64,000 nucleotides of DNA from Hylemonella gracilis (lineage in GTDB: Bacteria > Pseudomonadota > Gammaproteobacteria > Burkholderiales > Burkholderiaceae_C): the NCBI RefSeq assembly GCF_004328645.1, contig NZ_CP031395.1, forward strand, positions 769,501 to 833,500. Direction: 5' to 3'. Every line of letters starts with the position of its first letter. The first letter of the stretch is position 1. The notes under the pieces were generated by a model, which worked only from the letters and a program-made list of their open reading frames with translations, did no database searches and was not told the DNA's origin. Shown piece by piece: positions 1 through 8,964 of the stretch. The translations under genes and the position numbers were made by a program.

Positions 1-944
1 AGGACATCCAGGTCGTCTCCACCGGCAGTCTGGGCTTGGACATCGCCCTGGGCGTCGGCGGTTTGCCGCGTGGCCGCGTGATCGAAATCTATGGCCCGGA
101 ATCGTCAGGCAAAACCACGCTGACCCTGCAGGTCATCGCCGAAATGCAGAAAATGGACGGCACCTGTGCGTTCGTTGATGCCGAACACGCCCTGGACACC
201 CAGTACGCGCAGAAGCTGGGCGTGAATTTGCAGGATTTGCTCATCAGCCAGCCGGACACAGGCGAGCAGGCACTGGAAATCGTGGACAGCCTCGTGCGCT
301 CCGGTGCGGTGGACCTGATCGTGATTGACTCGGTGGCCGCGCTCACGCCCAAGGCCGAAATCGAAGGTGAAATGGGCGACAGCCTCCCCGGTCTGCAAGC
401 GCGCCTGATGAGCCAGGCCCTGCGCAAGCTGACGGCCACCATCAAGAAGACCAACACCACCGTCATCTTCATCAACCAGATCCGCATGAAGATCGGCGTG
501 ATGTTCGGCAGCCCCGAAACGACGACCGGCGGCAATGCGCTCAAGTTCTACGCCTCGGTGCGCCTGGACATCCGCCGCACCGGCACCATCAAGAAGGGGG
601 AGGAAGCCATCGGCAACGAAACCAAGGTCAAAGTGGTGAAGAACAAGGTCAGCCCACCCTTCAAGAGCGCTGAATTCGACATCCTGTTCGGTGAAGGGGT
701 CAGCCGCGAGGGCGAAGTGATTGATATGGGGGTGACCGCTCACATCATCGACAAGTCAGGTGCTTGGTACGCCTATAACGGTGAAAAAATCGGCCAAGGC
801 CGTGACAACGCCCGTGAATTCCTGCGTGAGAACCCGGAATTGGCTTTGGAAATCGAGAACAAGGTGCGTGAATCCCTGGGCATTCCGCTGCGCGGCGAGG
901 ATGTGTCCGTAGCGGTTGCGGGACCCGGTGACGCGCAAGCCTGA
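1..944 (+). CDS. recA: Recombinase RecA, 5'-truncated by window edge
   Basis: RecA is the DNA-dependent ATPase that forms filaments on single-stranded DNA, performs strand exchange and triggers LexA self-cleavage. The reading frame is already open at position 3 and no start is present, so roughly the first 35-40 residues lie outside the window. The Walker A motif GPESSGKT is at about 93-116. It is followed by the central ATPase core with the [14 protein letters not shown] segment and the C-terminal lobe. The nearest in-frame start-like codon, TTG at 36, lies inside the conserved [12 protein letters not shown] stretch and cannot be the real start. recX follows directly, as is usual. The family assignment is not in doubt. 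Confidence 0.98.
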   Translation, partial: DIQVVSTGSLGLDIALGVGGLPRGRVIEIYGPESSGKTTLTLQVIAEMQKMDGTCAFVDAEHALDTQYAQKLGVNLQDLLISQPDTGEQALEIVDSLVRSGAVDLIVIDSVAALTPKAEIEGEMGDSLPGLQARLMSQALRKLTATIKKTNTTVIFINQIRMKIGVMFGSPETTTGGNALKFYASVRLDIRRTGTIKKGEEAIGNETKVKVVKNKVSPPFKSAEFDILFGEGVSREGEVIDMGVTAHIIDKSGAWYAYNGEKIGQGRDNAREFLRENPELALEIENKVRESLGIPLRGEDVSVAVAGPGDAQA

Positions 945-969
945 AGCAGTCTCCGCATCGGCCGCCGAC

Positions 970-1479
970 ATGCCTGACCGATCCGAAGGCGAAGGCCAGG
1001 GGCGCAATCGCAAACTGGCTTTTCAACCCAGCCTGAAAGGTCGGGCGCTGCGCCTGCTGAGCCAGCGGGAACACACCCGGCGCGAACTGGAGCGCAAGCT
1101 CGCGCGCTTCGAGGAGGCGCCCGGGACCCTGGCCCAGGCCTTGGACGAGTTGCAGGCCCGGGGTTTGTTGGACGAACGCCGGGCGGCCGAATCACTGGCG
1201 CATCGCCGCGCCAGCCACCTGGGCGTGGCGCGCTTGCGGCAGGAGATGCAGGACAAGGGGCTGGACCGCGAACTGATCACCCAGACCTTGGCCAGCCTGC
1301 AGGACAGCGAGGAAATACGCGCCCGACAGGTCTGGCAGCGGCGTTTCGACGCCGCGCCCGTGGAGGCCAAGGAGCGCGCCCGGCAAGTCCGGTTTCTGCT
1401 GGCGCGCGGATTTTCCGGCGACGTGGTGCGTCGTGTGCTGGACGGCAAGGGCCTGGGCCTCGACGGCGAGGACGCTTGA
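970..1479 (+). CDS. recX: Regulatory protein RecX
   Basis: RecX binds RecA and limits filament growth and recombinase activity. The protein shows the RecX repeat pattern of short three-helix units. One begins LKGRALRLLSQREHTRRELE and a later one contains GLLDERRAAESLAHRRA. I chose the ATG at 970, which gives 169 residues and a 25-base gap after recA. A TTG at 916 would give 187 residues and overlap recA by 29 bases, but the extra N-terminus is low-complexity. The gene is probably cotranscribed with recA. No strong Shine-Dalgarno sequence is visible at either start, so the exact N-terminus is uncertain. Confidence 0.9.
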   Translation: MPDRSEGEGQGRNRKLAFQPSLKGRALRLLSQREHTRRELERKLARFEEAPGTLAQALDELQARGLLDERRAAESLAHRRASHLGVARLRQEMQDKGLDRELITQTLASLQDSEEIRARQVWQRRFDAAPVEAKERARQVRFLLARGFSGDVVRRVLDGKGLGLDGEDA

Positions 1480-1511
1480 AGCCTTGAAGTGCGGCCCTGG
1501 GCCTCGGGGTT

Positions 1512-2453
1512 TCAGAGCCCCAGCATCAGCTTGAGGTTCTGCACTGCGGCGCCGCTGGCGCCCTTGCCCAAGTTGTCGAAACGTGCCACCAGCACGGCCT
1601 GGCCCAGCGCATCGTTGCCGTAGACGCTGAGCTCCATCAAGTTCGTGTTGTTGAGCGCGGTGGGTTCCAGGCGGCCGCTGGGCTGGGGCGGCACGACGCT
1701 GACCCACTCGCTGCCCGCGTAGTGGGCGCGCAGCGCTTCTTCCAGCTGGTCGCTCTTGCGCACGTCCTTCATCAACTCGAACTGCAGGCCGATCTGATCG
1801 ATCATGCCCGCGTAATAGTTCGCCACGGCAGGCACGAAGATGGGCCGGCGCGTCAGACCCGCGTAGCGCTGGAACTCGGGCAGATGCTTGTGCGTCAGGC
1901 TCAGGCCGTAGACCTCCAGCGGCGGCGCGGTCTGGGTGACTTCGTAGGCTTCGATCATGCTGCGTCCACCGCCCGAGTAACCCGAGTAGCCCGACAGCAC
2001 GATCGGGTAGTCCGTGGGCAGCAACCCGGCGTCGATGAGCGGGCGCAGCAGCGCGATGCCCCCCGTTGGGTAGCAGCCGGGGTTGGCCACGCGCCGGGCC
2101 TGGGCCACGGTCTGGGCGTGGTCGCGGGTCAGCTCGGGGAAACCGTAGACCCAGCCCGGGGCCACGCGGTGCGCCGTCGAGGCATCGATGATGCGCGGAC
2201 CCGGCTTCGCGCCCAGCTCGCCCGAGGCCTCCAGCGCATCGACCAGCGCCACCGTTTCCACGGCGGCGTCATCATGAAGGCAGAGTATGGCCAGGTCGGC
2301 CATGGCGAGAATCTCGCGCTTGGCGGTGGGGTCCTTGCGTCGCTCGGGCGCGATGCTCAGCAATTCGACCTGTGGCATGGCCTGCAGGCGCTCTCGGATC
2401 TGCAGACCGGTGGTGCCGGCTTCGCCGTCGATGAAGATTTTTTTTCGAGACAT
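1512..2453 (-). CDS. argC: N-acetyl-gamma-glutamyl-phosphate reductase, type 2
   Basis: The enzyme reduces N-acetylglutamyl phosphate to the semialdehyde with NADPH, the third step of arginine synthesis in the cytoplasm. The 313-residue product starts [16 protein letters not shown], a nucleotide-binding loop of the short ArgC form. It carries the catalytic cysteine in the ANPGCYPTG motif (around residue 117) and the HKHLPEF segment of the substrate site. The length fits the shorter type-2 ArgC rather than the ~340-residue form. The same frame stays open for another 466 codons upstream, antisense to sucC, but the family homology begins at this ATG. It converges with recX and is divergent from sucC. 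No other arg gene is nearby. Confidence 0.95.
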   Translation of the reverse strand: MSRKKIFIDGEAGTTGLQIRERLQAMPQVELLSIAPERRKDPTAKREILAMADLAILCLHDDAAVETVALVDALEASGELGAKPGPRIIDASTAHRVAPGWVYGFPELTRDHAQTVAQARRVANPGCYPTGGIALLRPLIDAGLLPTDYPIVLSGYSGYSGGGRSMIEAYEVTQTAPPLEVYGLSLTHKHLPEFQRYAGLTRRPIFVPAVANYYAGMIDQIGLQFELMKDVRKSDQLEEALRAHYAGSEWVSVVPPQPSGRLEPTALNNTNLMELSVYGNDALGQAVLVARFDNLGKGASGAAVQNLKLMLGL

Positions 2454-2660
2454 GGTGGGCGGACAGACTGCTGGCAGCGGGCGGGGGCAGGTGTCACGAA
2501 CGGCGGCGTCAGGGCGCACCGCCGTTGTGCAGAGCAACATGATACATTTCGCGGCTGCGTCTGAACCGGCGCGAACCGCTGGCCGTGCCTGCCCCATCTG
2601 CAGCTTCGACGGCTTGCCGCTTCCGGCAACCGATAGAAACCATTTCCTGAGAGAGCCCTC

Positions 2661-3821
2661 ATGAAGATCCACGAATACCAAGGCAAGGAAATCTTGCGTC
2701 AGTTTGGTGTGCCTGTGCCCCGCGGCATTGCGGCCTTCACCGTTCAAGAGGCCGTTGAAGCCGCCCAGAAGCTGGGTGGCCCGGTCTGGGTCGTCAAGGC
2801 GCAGATCCACGCCGGTGGCCGTGGCAAGGGCGGTGGCGTCAAGGTCGCCAAGACCGTGGATGACGTGAAAACGCTGGCGGGCCAGATCCTGGGCATGCAA
2901 CTCAAGACCCACCAGACCGGCCCCGAGGGCCAGAAGGTGCGTCGCCTCTACATCGAGGAAGGCGCCGACATCCAGAAGGAGTACTACCTGTCCGCCGTGA
3001 CCGATCGCGGCACGCAGAAAGTGGCCTTCATCGCCTCCAGCGAAGGTGGCATGGACATTGAGGAAGTGGCGCACAGCACGCCCGAGAAGATCGTCAAGAT
3101 CTTCGTTGATCCACTCGTGGGTTTCACCGAAGCCAACGGCAAGGAATTGGCCAAGGGCATCAATTTGCCCGCCGACTCCTTGGCGCAGTTCATCGACATC
3201 TGCCAGAAGCTCTACAAGTGCTACATGGACACGGATGCTTCGCTGGTGGAAATCAACCCGCTGAACCGCGACGGCAAGGGCAACATCATCGCCCTGGACG
3301 CCAAGTTCAACTTCGACGCCAATGCCCTGTTCCGCCATCCCGAGATCGTCGCCTACCGCGATCTGGACGAGGAAGACGCGGCGGAAATCGAAGCCTCCAA
3401 GTTCGATCTGGCCTACATCAGCCTGGACGGCAACATCGGCTGCCTCGTGAATGGCGCCGGCCTGGCCATGGCGACCATGGACACCATCAAGCTCTTCGGC
3501 GGCGAGCCAGCCAACTTCCTGGACGTGGGTGGTGGCGCTACGCCAGAGAAGGTGACCGAAGCCTTCAAGATCATGCTCAAGAACCCCAAGGTCGAGGGCA
3601 TCCTGGTCAATATCTTCGGTGGCATCATGAAGTGCGACACCATCGCCACCGGCGTCATCACGGCCAGTCGCGCCGTGAGCCTGAAGGTGCCGCTGGTCGT
3701 GCGCATGAAGGGCACGAACGAGGAACTGGGCAAGAAGATGCTGGCCGAAAGCGGCCTGCCCATCATCAGCGCCGACACCATGGCCGAGGCAGCGACCAAG
3801 ATCGTCGCCGCCGTGAAGTAA
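2661..3821 (+). CDS. sucC: Succinate-CoA ligase [ADP-forming] subunit beta
   Basis: This is the beta subunit of the TCA-cycle enzyme that couples succinyl-CoA cleavage to ADP phosphorylation. The 386-residue protein begins [20 protein letters not shown] and contains the N-terminal ATP-grasp fold with [18 protein letters not shown]. The C-terminal CoA-ligase domain contains [18 protein letters not shown] and NIFGGI. Length is normal. A GAGAG-type ribosome site precedes the ATG. sucD begins 28 bases after the stop, so the two form an operon, with a hairpin terminator after sucD. Confidence 0.98.
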   Translation: MKIHEYQGKEILRQFGVPVPRGIAAFTVQEAVEAAQKLGGPVWVVKAQIHAGGRGKGGGVKVAKTVDDVKTLAGQILGMQLKTHQTGPEGQKVRRLYIEEGADIQKEYYLSAVTDRGTQKVAFIASSEGGMDIEEVAHSTPEKIVKIFVDPLVGFTEANGKELAKGINLPADSLAQFIDICQKLYKCYMDTDASLVEINPLNRDGKGNIIALDAKFNFDANALFRHPEIVAYRDLDEEDAAEIEASKFDLAYISLDGNIGCLVNGAGLAMATMDTIKLFGGEPANFLDVGGGATPEKVTEAFKIMLKNPKVEGILVNIFGGIMKCDTIATGVITASRAVSLKVPLVVRMKGTNEELGKKMLAESGLPIISADTMAEAATKIVAAVK

Positions 3822-3849
3822 GCCCAGACCAGACGCGAAGGAATCCATC

Positions 3850-4743
3850 ATGTCGATTTACATCAACAAGAACACCAAGGTCATCACCCAGGGCATCACG
3901 GGCAAGACCGGTCAGTTCCACACCGAGAAGTGCCAGGAATACGCGAACGGCAAGAACTGCTTCGTCGCTGGCGTGAACCCGAAGAAGGCCGGTGAGTCGA
4001 TCTTCAACATCCCGATCTACGCCTCGGTGAAGGAAGCCGCCAAGCAGACCGGCGCCACCGTGTCGGTGATCTATGTGCCCCCGGCGGGTGCGGCCGATGC
4101 CATCTGGGAGGCCGTCGAGGCCGACCTGGATCTGGCCATCTGCATCACCGAAGGCATTCCGGTGCGTGACATGCTGGTCGTGCGCAACAAGATGAAGGAA
4201 AAAGAGGCCAAGGGCGGCAAGAAGACCTTGTTGCTGGGCCCGAACTGCCCCGGCCTGATCACGCCCGACGAAATCAAGATCGGCATCATGCCGGGTCACA
4301 TCCACAAGAAGGGGCGTGTCGGTGTCGTGTCTCGCTCGGGCACGCTGACCTATGAAGCCGTCGCACAGCTGTCGGAACTCGGCATCGGCCAATCCAGCGC
4401 CGTCGGCATCGGCGGTGACCCGATCAACGGCTTGAAGCACATCGACGTGATGAAGGCTTTCAACGACGATCCGGACACCGACGCCGTCATCATGATCGGT
4501 GAGATCGGTGGCCCCGACGAAGCCGAAGCCGCGCGCTGGTGCAAGGCCAACATGAAGAAGCCGATCGTCGGTTTCATCGCCGGCGTCACGGCGCCTCCCG
4601 GCAAGCGCATGGGCCACGCCGGCGCCCTGATCTCCGGCGGCGCCGACACGGCCGATGCCAAGCTGGCCATCATGGAAGAGTGCGGTTTCAAGGTCACGCG
4701 CAACCCCTCGGAAATGGGCAAGTTGCTCAAGGCGTTGCTCTGA
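3850..4743 (+). CDS. sucD: Succinate-CoA ligase [ADP-forming] subunit alpha
   Basis: This is the alpha subunit of succinyl-CoA synthetase, which carries the CoA-binding domain and the phosphorylated histidine. The 297-residue protein opens [20 protein letters not shown], the Rossmann CoA-binding loop. The active-site histidine lies in the GHAGAL motif (His256). Spacing of 28 bases from sucC and an AAGGA element before the ATG show translation as part of sucCD. No anomalies were seen. Confidence 0.98.
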   Translation: MSIYINKNTKVITQGITGKTGQFHTEKCQEYANGKNCFVAGVNPKKAGESIFNIPIYASVKEAAKQTGATVSVIYVPPAGAADAIWEAVEADLDLAICITEGIPVRDMLVVRNKMKEKEAKGGKKTLLLGPNCPGLITPDEIKIGIMPGHIHKKGRVGVVSRSGTLTYEAVAQLSELGIGQSSAVGIGGDPINGLKHIDVMKAFNDDPDTDAVIMIGEIGGPDEAEAARWCKANMKKPIVGFIAGVTAPPGKRMGHAGALISGGADTADAKLAIMEECGFKVTRNPSEMGKLLKALL

Positions 4744-4766
4744 GACGGCGGCGAGCGTTTGTCCTC

Positions 4767-4780
4767 TTGACTGCGGTCAA
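4767..4780. promoter_or_regulatory. FNR/DNR-type inverted repeat between sucD and terC
   Basis: TTGACTGCGGTCAA fits the CRP/FNR-superfamily pattern TTGAY-N4-RTCAA with perfect half-sites. It lies 97 bases before the terC ATG and 24 bases after sucD. A second site of the same form occurs at 7725-7738. Function is inferred from pattern only. Confidence 0.35.
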
Positions 4781-4805
4781 GAACTGACGTTTTCCTCTAT
4801 ATCTG

Positions 4806-4833
4806 GCCCGGTGATCCGCATGGATCATCGGGC
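4806..4833 (+). terminator. Hairpin after sucCD, probable terminator
   Basis: The two arms GCCCGGTGATCC and GGATCATCGGGC form a 12-base-pair stem with one G-T wobble and a GCAT loop. The pyrimidine-rich tract TTCATTCCTTCT follows. It sits 62 bases after sucD and 43 bases before terC. The T-run is interrupted, so it could also be a leader structure of terC. Confidence 0.55.
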
Positions 4834-4876
4834 TTCATTCCTTCTACTAGAAACCATAACAGCTAAGGAGTTTTCG

Positions 4877-5557
4877 ATGGAATTCTTGCAGGATGTCAAC
4901 TTCTGGATCGGTCTGCTCAAGATCATCTGGATCAACATCATTCTGTCCGGCGACAACGCCGTGGTCATTGCCTTGGCCGCGCGTTCCCTGCCACCGCACC
5001 AGCAGAAACGGGCCATCCTGTTCGGCTCCGGCGCGGCGGTGGTGTTGCGCGTGGCGCTGACCGTCGTGGCGGCGAAGCTGCTGGAGCTGTCTTTCCTGCA
5101 GATCGTGGGCGGCGTGCTGCTGCTCTGGATCGGGGTTCAGCTGCTGAGCGAGGACGACGAGGACGAGGGTGAGAGCAAGCAGGTCGGAGGTTTGATGACC
5201 GCCGTGCGCACCATTCTGATCGCCGATCTGGTGATGAGCCTGGACAACGTGATCGCTGTGGCCGCGGCTGCGCAGGGCAGCCTCGTGCTGCTGGTCCTGG
5301 GACTGGCGATCAGCATCCCCTTGGTGGTGTTCGGCAGCTCGCTCATGATCCACCTGATGGAGCGTTTCCCGATCATCGTGACACTGGGCGCGGCCTTGAT
5401 CGGCTGGGTGGGTGGCGAGACCATCATGAACGACAACATCCTCAAGCCAGTTCTCGCCGGTCAGCCGTGGTTGCATTACGTCGCGGCGGCACTGGGTGCG
5501 ATCCTGGTGGTCTTGCTGGGCAGGAGTTTGCAAAAGCGCGGCAAGACGGCGACTTGA
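4877..5557 (+). CDS. TerC family integral membrane protein (first copy)
   Basis: This is a TerC/Alx-type inner-membrane protein. Members are linked to tellurite resistance, manganese export and metal loading of secreted proteins, but the transported ion here is not known. The 226-residue product has about seven hydrophobic segments and the two family signatures: LSGDNAVVIALAARSLP near residue 22 and ADLVMSLDNVIAVAAAA near residue 116. An acidic loop EDDEDEGES lies between them. The ATG at 4877 follows a clear AAGGAG site (AGCTAAGGAG). The in-frame opening extends upstream to 4655 but only by running over sucD. A paralogue is encoded at 11113-11868. Confidence 0.93.
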   Translation: MEFLQDVNFWIGLLKIIWINIILSGDNAVVIALAARSLPPHQQKRAILFGSGAAVVLRVALTVVAAKLLELSFLQIVGGVLLLWIGVQLLSEDDEDEGESKQVGGLMTAVRTILIADLVMSLDNVIAVAAAAQGSLVLLVLGLAISIPLVVFGSSLMIHLMERFPIIVTLGAALIGWVGGETIMNDNILKPVLAGQPWLHYVAAALGAILVVLLGRSLQKRGKTAT

Positions 5558-5587
5558 GCATGCGGTTTACCGCGTCTTGATTCATTC

Positions 5588-5615
5588 AAAGCCATGCCCG
5601 TTCGGGCATGGCTTT
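5588..5615 (+). terminator. Terminator hairpin after terC
   Basis: A perfect 12-base-pair stem (AAAGCCATGCCC with GGGCATGGCTTT) has a GTTC tetraloop. The stem's own T residues are followed by GTTG. It lies 30 bases past the terC stop on an otherwise gene-free stretch. Confidence 0.75.
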
Positions 5616-5640
5616 GTTGCGATAGGCACCACATCGGTGT

Positions 5641-5659
5641 GTGCAAATGCAAATTGCAC
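5641..5659. repeat. Inverted repeat GTGCAA-N7-TTGCAC
   Basis: A perfect six-base inverted repeat with a seven-base centre lies 20 bases upstream of a possible -35 element for the PP2C gene. It could be an operator, but no regulator can be named. Confidence 0.25.
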
Positions 5660-5678
5660 GGCACAAAAGTGAGCCGGC

Positions 5679-5707
5679 TTGCGGGCCGTCTTGGGCTCTG
5701 CTAATGT
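5679..5707 (+). promoter_or_regulatory. Possible sigma-70 promoter for the PP2C gene
   Basis: TTGCGG (5679-5684) and TAATGT (5702-5707) are separated by exactly 17 bases. They stand 93 bases before the PP2C start in a gene-free region of 184 bases. The match is moderate and by eye. Confidence 0.3.
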
Positions 5708-5799
5708 CGGCGACATCGTCCCGCTTAAGGGCGATGCAATGAGTCCCGCGGCACTTCACGATTGGGTAGGCGTCTGGCGTGGCGGAGAAATGAAGAGCC

Positions 5800-6579
5800 A
5801 TGGCAGCAAGCAGTTTGAGCTACAAGTTTTGCGCGCGAACCGACCAGGGTCGAGTGCGCGGCAACAACGAGGATGCCTACGCCGTGGATGACGCGGCGGG
5901 TCTGGCGGTTCTGGCCGATGGCATGGGCGGCTACAACGCCGGTGAGGTGGCCAGCAGCATGGCCTGCACCAACATCCAGCGCGACCTCAGTGGATGGTTT
6001 CGTGCCGATGATGCTGGCACGCCGGTCACCTTGGACGACATCCGACGGGTCCTGGAGCGCAGTGTTGCGCAGGCCAATGCCGCCGTGCTGCAAGCGTCGC
6101 GCGAGCATTCCGAATACGCTGGCATGGGCACCACGCTGGTGGTGGGTGTCTTCCACGGGCGTGATCTGGTGCTGGGCCATATCGGAGATTCGCGCTGCTA
6201 CCGTTTGCGCGAAGGCCAGTTGGCGCGCGTCACCCGTGACCATTCGCTCCTGCAGGAGCAACTGGATGCCGGGCTGATCACGGCGGAACAGGCGGCGGTT
6301 TCAGTGCATCGCAACCTGGTAACCCGTGCCCTGGGCGTGGACCCCGCGGTCTTGCTGGAAGTGCATACGCATGCGGTCCAGGCCGACGATCTGTACCTCA
6401 TGTGCTCCGACGGCCTGTCCGACATGTTGCGCGACACGGACATCGCCAGATTGCTGCGCCTGCCCCTGAGCCTGGAGTTGCGGGCCCAGGCCTTGGTGGA
6501 CATGGCCAATGACCGCGGTGGTCGCGACAACATCACCGTGCTGCTGGTCCATGCGCAGGGGCAGCGGTCCGCGCTGTGA
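5800..6579 (+). CDS. PP2C-family serine/threonine phosphatase
   Basis: This is a PPM/PP2C protein phosphatase (Stp/PrpC-like) that hydrolyses phosphoserine or phosphothreonine with two Mn or Mg ions in the cytoplasm. All metal-binding motifs are present in the 259-residue protein: RGNNEDAY (20-27), LADGMGGYNAGE (38-49), GHIGDSRCYR (126-135), CSDGLSDM (202-209) and GGRDNITV (240-247). There is no transmembrane segment or extra regulatory domain. Such enzymes usually oppose a Hanks-type kinase, but no kinase gene is in this window, so the substrate is unknown. The next gene on the strand starts 199 bases downstream. Confidence 0.93.
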   Translation: MAASSLSYKFCARTDQGRVRGNNEDAYAVDDAAGLAVLADGMGGYNAGEVASSMACTNIQRDLSGWFRADDAGTPVTLDDIRRVLERSVAQANAAVLQASREHSEYAGMGTTLVVGVFHGRDLVLGHIGDSRCYRLREGQLARVTRDHSLLQEQLDAGLITAEQAAVSVHRNLVTRALGVDPAVLLEVHTHAVQADDLYLMCSDGLSDMLRDTDIARLLRLPLSLELRAQALVDMANDRGGRDNITVLLVHAQGQRSAL

Positions 6580-6778
6580 TTTTTCTCTCACCCTGAGGGC
6601 TTCCTTGCGCCGGTCTTGCCGACGATTGGGAATCGGCGGGTTATGCTTGCAGGATGTTGCGAAATGTTGCAGAAAAAAACGGCTTCGGGCATGATCGCGC
6701 GCGAACGGCCTCGGGTTTTTCTCCGCAAGTTTCTGTTTCAGGCAATTCAAGAGCGGGCTGATACGCGATGGAGCAAAC

Positions 6779-7624
6779 ATGAAGGTGCGGGTCTTGGGTT
6801 GTTCGGGCGCCATCGCGCGAGGTAGCCGCACCACTTCTTTCCTGGTCGACACGGACATCCTGGTGGATGCGGGCACCGGCGTCGGAGACCTGACAGTCGG
6901 TGAGATGTTGCGCATTGACCATGTCTTCATCACCCACGCACACCTGGACCACATCACGGCCCTGCCGCTGATGCTTGATGCCATGGGCGCACGACGGCGC
7001 GAGCCGGTGATGGTGCATGCCTTGCCCAAGACCATCGAAGCCTTGCGCGCGCACATCTTCAACAACCTCATCTGGCCTGACTTCAGTCGCATTCCCAGCG
7101 AGGCGGCGCCCTTCATGCGTTTCGCGCCCATCGAAACCGGCGAGGTGGTGGAAATTGGAGATCGACGTGTCGAGGCCTTGCCGGCCCAGCACACGGTGCC
7201 CGCCGTGGGTTACGCCGTGAGCGTGGACTCGGCTGGGCGCAAGGATGGCAGGGCAGCCACCTGGGTGTTCAGCGGTGACACCGGCCCCAATCCCGCGTTC
7301 TGGCGACGGGTCAATCAGTTGGACGATGTCCGCATGCTGGTGATCGAAACGGCTTTCAGCCGCCGGGAAAGCAAGCTGGCGGAGATCAGCCAGCATCTGG
7401 CGCCAGACACCCTGGCCCAGGAGCTGGCGCAGATCGCGCCTGGCAAGGACTATCCCATCTACATCACGCACACCAAGCCAACGGAAACGGTCCAGATCCT
7501 CGTGGAGCTGGGTGGACTCCAGAAGGATTCCGCCCAGAAATCTGGTGCGGCCGGCGCATTGGCGCGCGGCGGCCGTCTGTACGAATTGCATGGGTTGCAG
7601 GCCGGGCAAGAGTTCGATCTGTAG
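6779..7624 (+). CDS. Class II 3',5'-cyclic-nucleotide phosphodiesterase-like metallo-hydrolase
   Basis: This is a metallo-beta-lactamase-fold hydrolase of the PDEase_II type. Related enzymes cleave cAMP or cGMP using two metal ions. The 281-residue protein has the metal motif THAHLDHI (residues 52-59), a later histidine in PAQHTVPAVGY, the aspartate in FSGDTGPNPAF and the final histidine in ITHTKPTET. An MKVRVLGCSGAI start matches the family N-terminus and has GGAG ten bases upstream. No signal peptide is evident, so it is probably cytoplasmic. Cyclic nucleotide is the expected substrate by family, but related MBL proteins act on other phosphodiesters and specificity is not proven here. Confidence 0.75.
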   Translation: MKVRVLGCSGAIARGSRTTSFLVDTDILVDAGTGVGDLTVGEMLRIDHVFITHAHLDHITALPLMLDAMGARRREPVMVHALPKTIEALRAHIFNNLIWPDFSRIPSEAAPFMRFAPIETGEVVEIGDRRVEALPAQHTVPAVGYAVSVDSAGRKDGRAATWVFSGDTGPNPAFWRRVNQLDDVRMLVIETAFSRRESKLAEISQHLAPDTLAQELAQIAPGKDYPIYITHTKPTETVQILVELGGLQKDSAQKSGAAGALARGGRLYELHGLQAGQEFDL

Positions 7625-7724
7625 GCTGGGTGCTGATACCGGGCGCGAGGCCACAAAGCACGGACCTTGCCAGACAATCCAGGCATCCTGAAACAAAAAT
7701 CCACGATCCGATTCGCACCGTCGT

Positions 7725-7738
7725 TTGACGCGCGTCAA
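7725..7738. promoter_or_regulatory. FNR/DNR-type palindrome upstream of the pilin gene
   Basis: TTGACGCGCGTCAA is a perfect 14-base palindrome matching TTGAY-N4-RTCAA. It lies 149 bases before the pilin ATG and 101 bases after the phosphodiesterase-like gene. It is the second such site in the window (see 4767-4780). No -10/-35 pair can be assigned confidently beside it. Confidence 0.4.
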
Positions 7739-7886
7739 GCATCGACGCCAGTGGGTCCGTGAAGGTCCTGCTCATCGTGGAAGTCTTGGGGTATTCTTCG
7801 CCGCTTTCGTGGCACCGCAAACCGCCGTGCCATGCCTTGTACGGGTCCTCCCCATCACCATCACCATTGCTCAAGAAGGAGTATTC

Positions 7887-8365
7887 ATGAAGCACGCATT
7901 CCAAAAGGGGTTCACCCTGATCGAACTGATGATCGTCGTCGCGATCATCGGCATCCTGGCCGCCATCGCACTGCCCTGGTACCAGGACTATGCGGTGCGT
8001 GCCAAGATGTCGGAAGCGGTGCTGGCCGCGTCTCAATGCCGCACGGCGGTGAGCGAGGTCTACCAGGCCAAGGGTGGCACCGCCCTGCCCGCTGGTGGCG
8101 GCTGGGGTTGCGAATCGGCCAATCCGACAACCCAGTACGTCCGCGGCGTTCAAACGGATGAAAAAGGCGCCGTCCAGGTGACGGTGCACAACATCTCCGC
8201 CGACGTGGAGGACAAGACCCTGCTATTGGTCCCAGAGGTCAGCGACGGCAAGATCGTGGGCTGGAAATGCGGCCCCGGCACGGTGGACGCGAAGTACCTG
8301 CCTGGCGCCTGTCGCGAAACGGGCCTGACGGTGGGCACCCTCGCCCCCAGCTCGCCAACAACTGA
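7887..8365 (+). CDS. Type IV major pilin (PilA/PilE-like), 3' end apparently frameshifted
   Basis: This is a type IV pilin, assembled in the inner membrane into a fibre for adhesion, twitching and DNA uptake. After a short basic leader it has the prepilin peptidase site KG-FTLIELMIVVAIIGILAA with the glutamate at mature position 5. Two C-terminal cysteines in WKCGPG and PGACR form the usual disulfide loop. The ATG at 7887 follows AAGGAG. As read, the frame does not stop where pilins stop. It runs on to 8540 (217 residues), over a terminator-like hairpin and into antisense of moaC. One extra C in the run at 8344-8348 would give a stop at 8363-8365 and a normal 159-residue pilin, so I end the gene there. 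The tail beyond about residue 153 is therefore inferred. Confidence 0.85.
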
Positions 8366-8374
8366 AGCATCGGC

Positions 8375-8394
8375 GGCCGGTCCGGAGACTGGCC
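8375..8394 (+). terminator. Terminator-like hairpin inside the extended pilin frame
   Basis: GGCCGGTC pairs with GACTGGCC (one G-T wobble) around CGGA and is followed by TTT. It lies ten bases past the inferred pilin stop and 40 bases before the 3' end of the opposing moaC gene. Confidence 0.5.
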
Positions 8395-8433
8395 TTTCCG
8401 CATCCCACGCGCCTGGGCGATGGGGCGCCGCGA

Positions 8434-8916
8434 TCAGGCGGCCACGTAGCTGCCGGACTTCCCGCCGTGCTTCTCCAACAGACGCACATCGTGGATCTGC
8501 ATGCCCCGGTCCACGGCCTTGCACATGTCATAGATCGTGAGCAGGGCGATCTGGGTTGCGGTCAGCGCCTCCATTTCCACGCCCGTGGAGCCCACGGTTT
8601 CGGCGGTCACCGTACAACGCACGGATGAAATCGGGTTCGCTGGCAACAGCTCAAATGCCACCGCGACCCGCGTCAGCGCCAGGGGATGACACAGAGGGAT
8701 CAGGTCGCTGGTCTTTTTTGCGGCCAAGATGCCCGCGATCCGCGCCACGCCCAGTACATCGCCTTTTTTCGCGTTGCCCGATTCGATCAAGGCCAGCGTG
8801 CCGGCTTGCATGTCGATTCGGCCGGTCGCCACCGCCACGCGTCGTGTGGTGGCCTTGTCGCCGACATCGACCATATGTGCCTGTCCGCTGGCATCGAAAT
8901 GCGTCAAACCGTTCAT
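8434..8916 (-). CDS. moaC: Cyclic pyranopterin monophosphate synthase
   Basis: MoaC converts the 3',8-cyclo-GTP product of MoaA into cyclic pyranopterin monophosphate, the first stage of molybdenum cofactor synthesis. The 160-residue protein carries the family motifs [14 protein letters not shown], the DLIPLCHPL active-site segment and the C-terminal EKHGGKSG with the catalytic lysine. Length is normal. It is transcribed toward the pilin and divergent from the M48 protease, with only 48 bases between the starts. No other moa genes are nearby. Confidence 0.96.
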   Translation of the reverse strand: MNGLTHFDASGQAHMVDVGDKATTRRVAVATGRIDMQAGTLALIESGNAKKGDVLGVARIAGILAAKKTSDLIPLCHPLALTRVAVAFELLPANPISSVRCTVTAETVGSTGVEMEALTATQIALLTIYDMCKAVDRGMQIHDVRLLEKHGGKSGSYVAA

Positions 8917-8964
8917 GGAAAAGGCTTTATCAAAACATTACCTGGATCACGCATCATACGGGCC

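Noticed and set aside
2454..3851. 466-codon open extension of the argC frame on the minus strand
   Set aside because: It is antisense to sucC and starts of sucD, has histidine/aspartate-rich shadow composition and no family motif; argC homology begins at 2453.
4744..4876. Manganese (yybP-ykoY) riboswitch before the first terC
   Set aside because: I looked for its conserved loop sequences because related genes have it, but see only the sucCD hairpin and the FNR-type box.
7807..7830. TGGCAC followed by a GC pair before the pilin gene, as a possible sigma-54 promoter
   Set aside because: The GG-to-GC distance is 11, not 10, and there is no TTGC at the -12 position. TGGCAC and GTGCCA do form an inverted repeat, but nothing more can be said.
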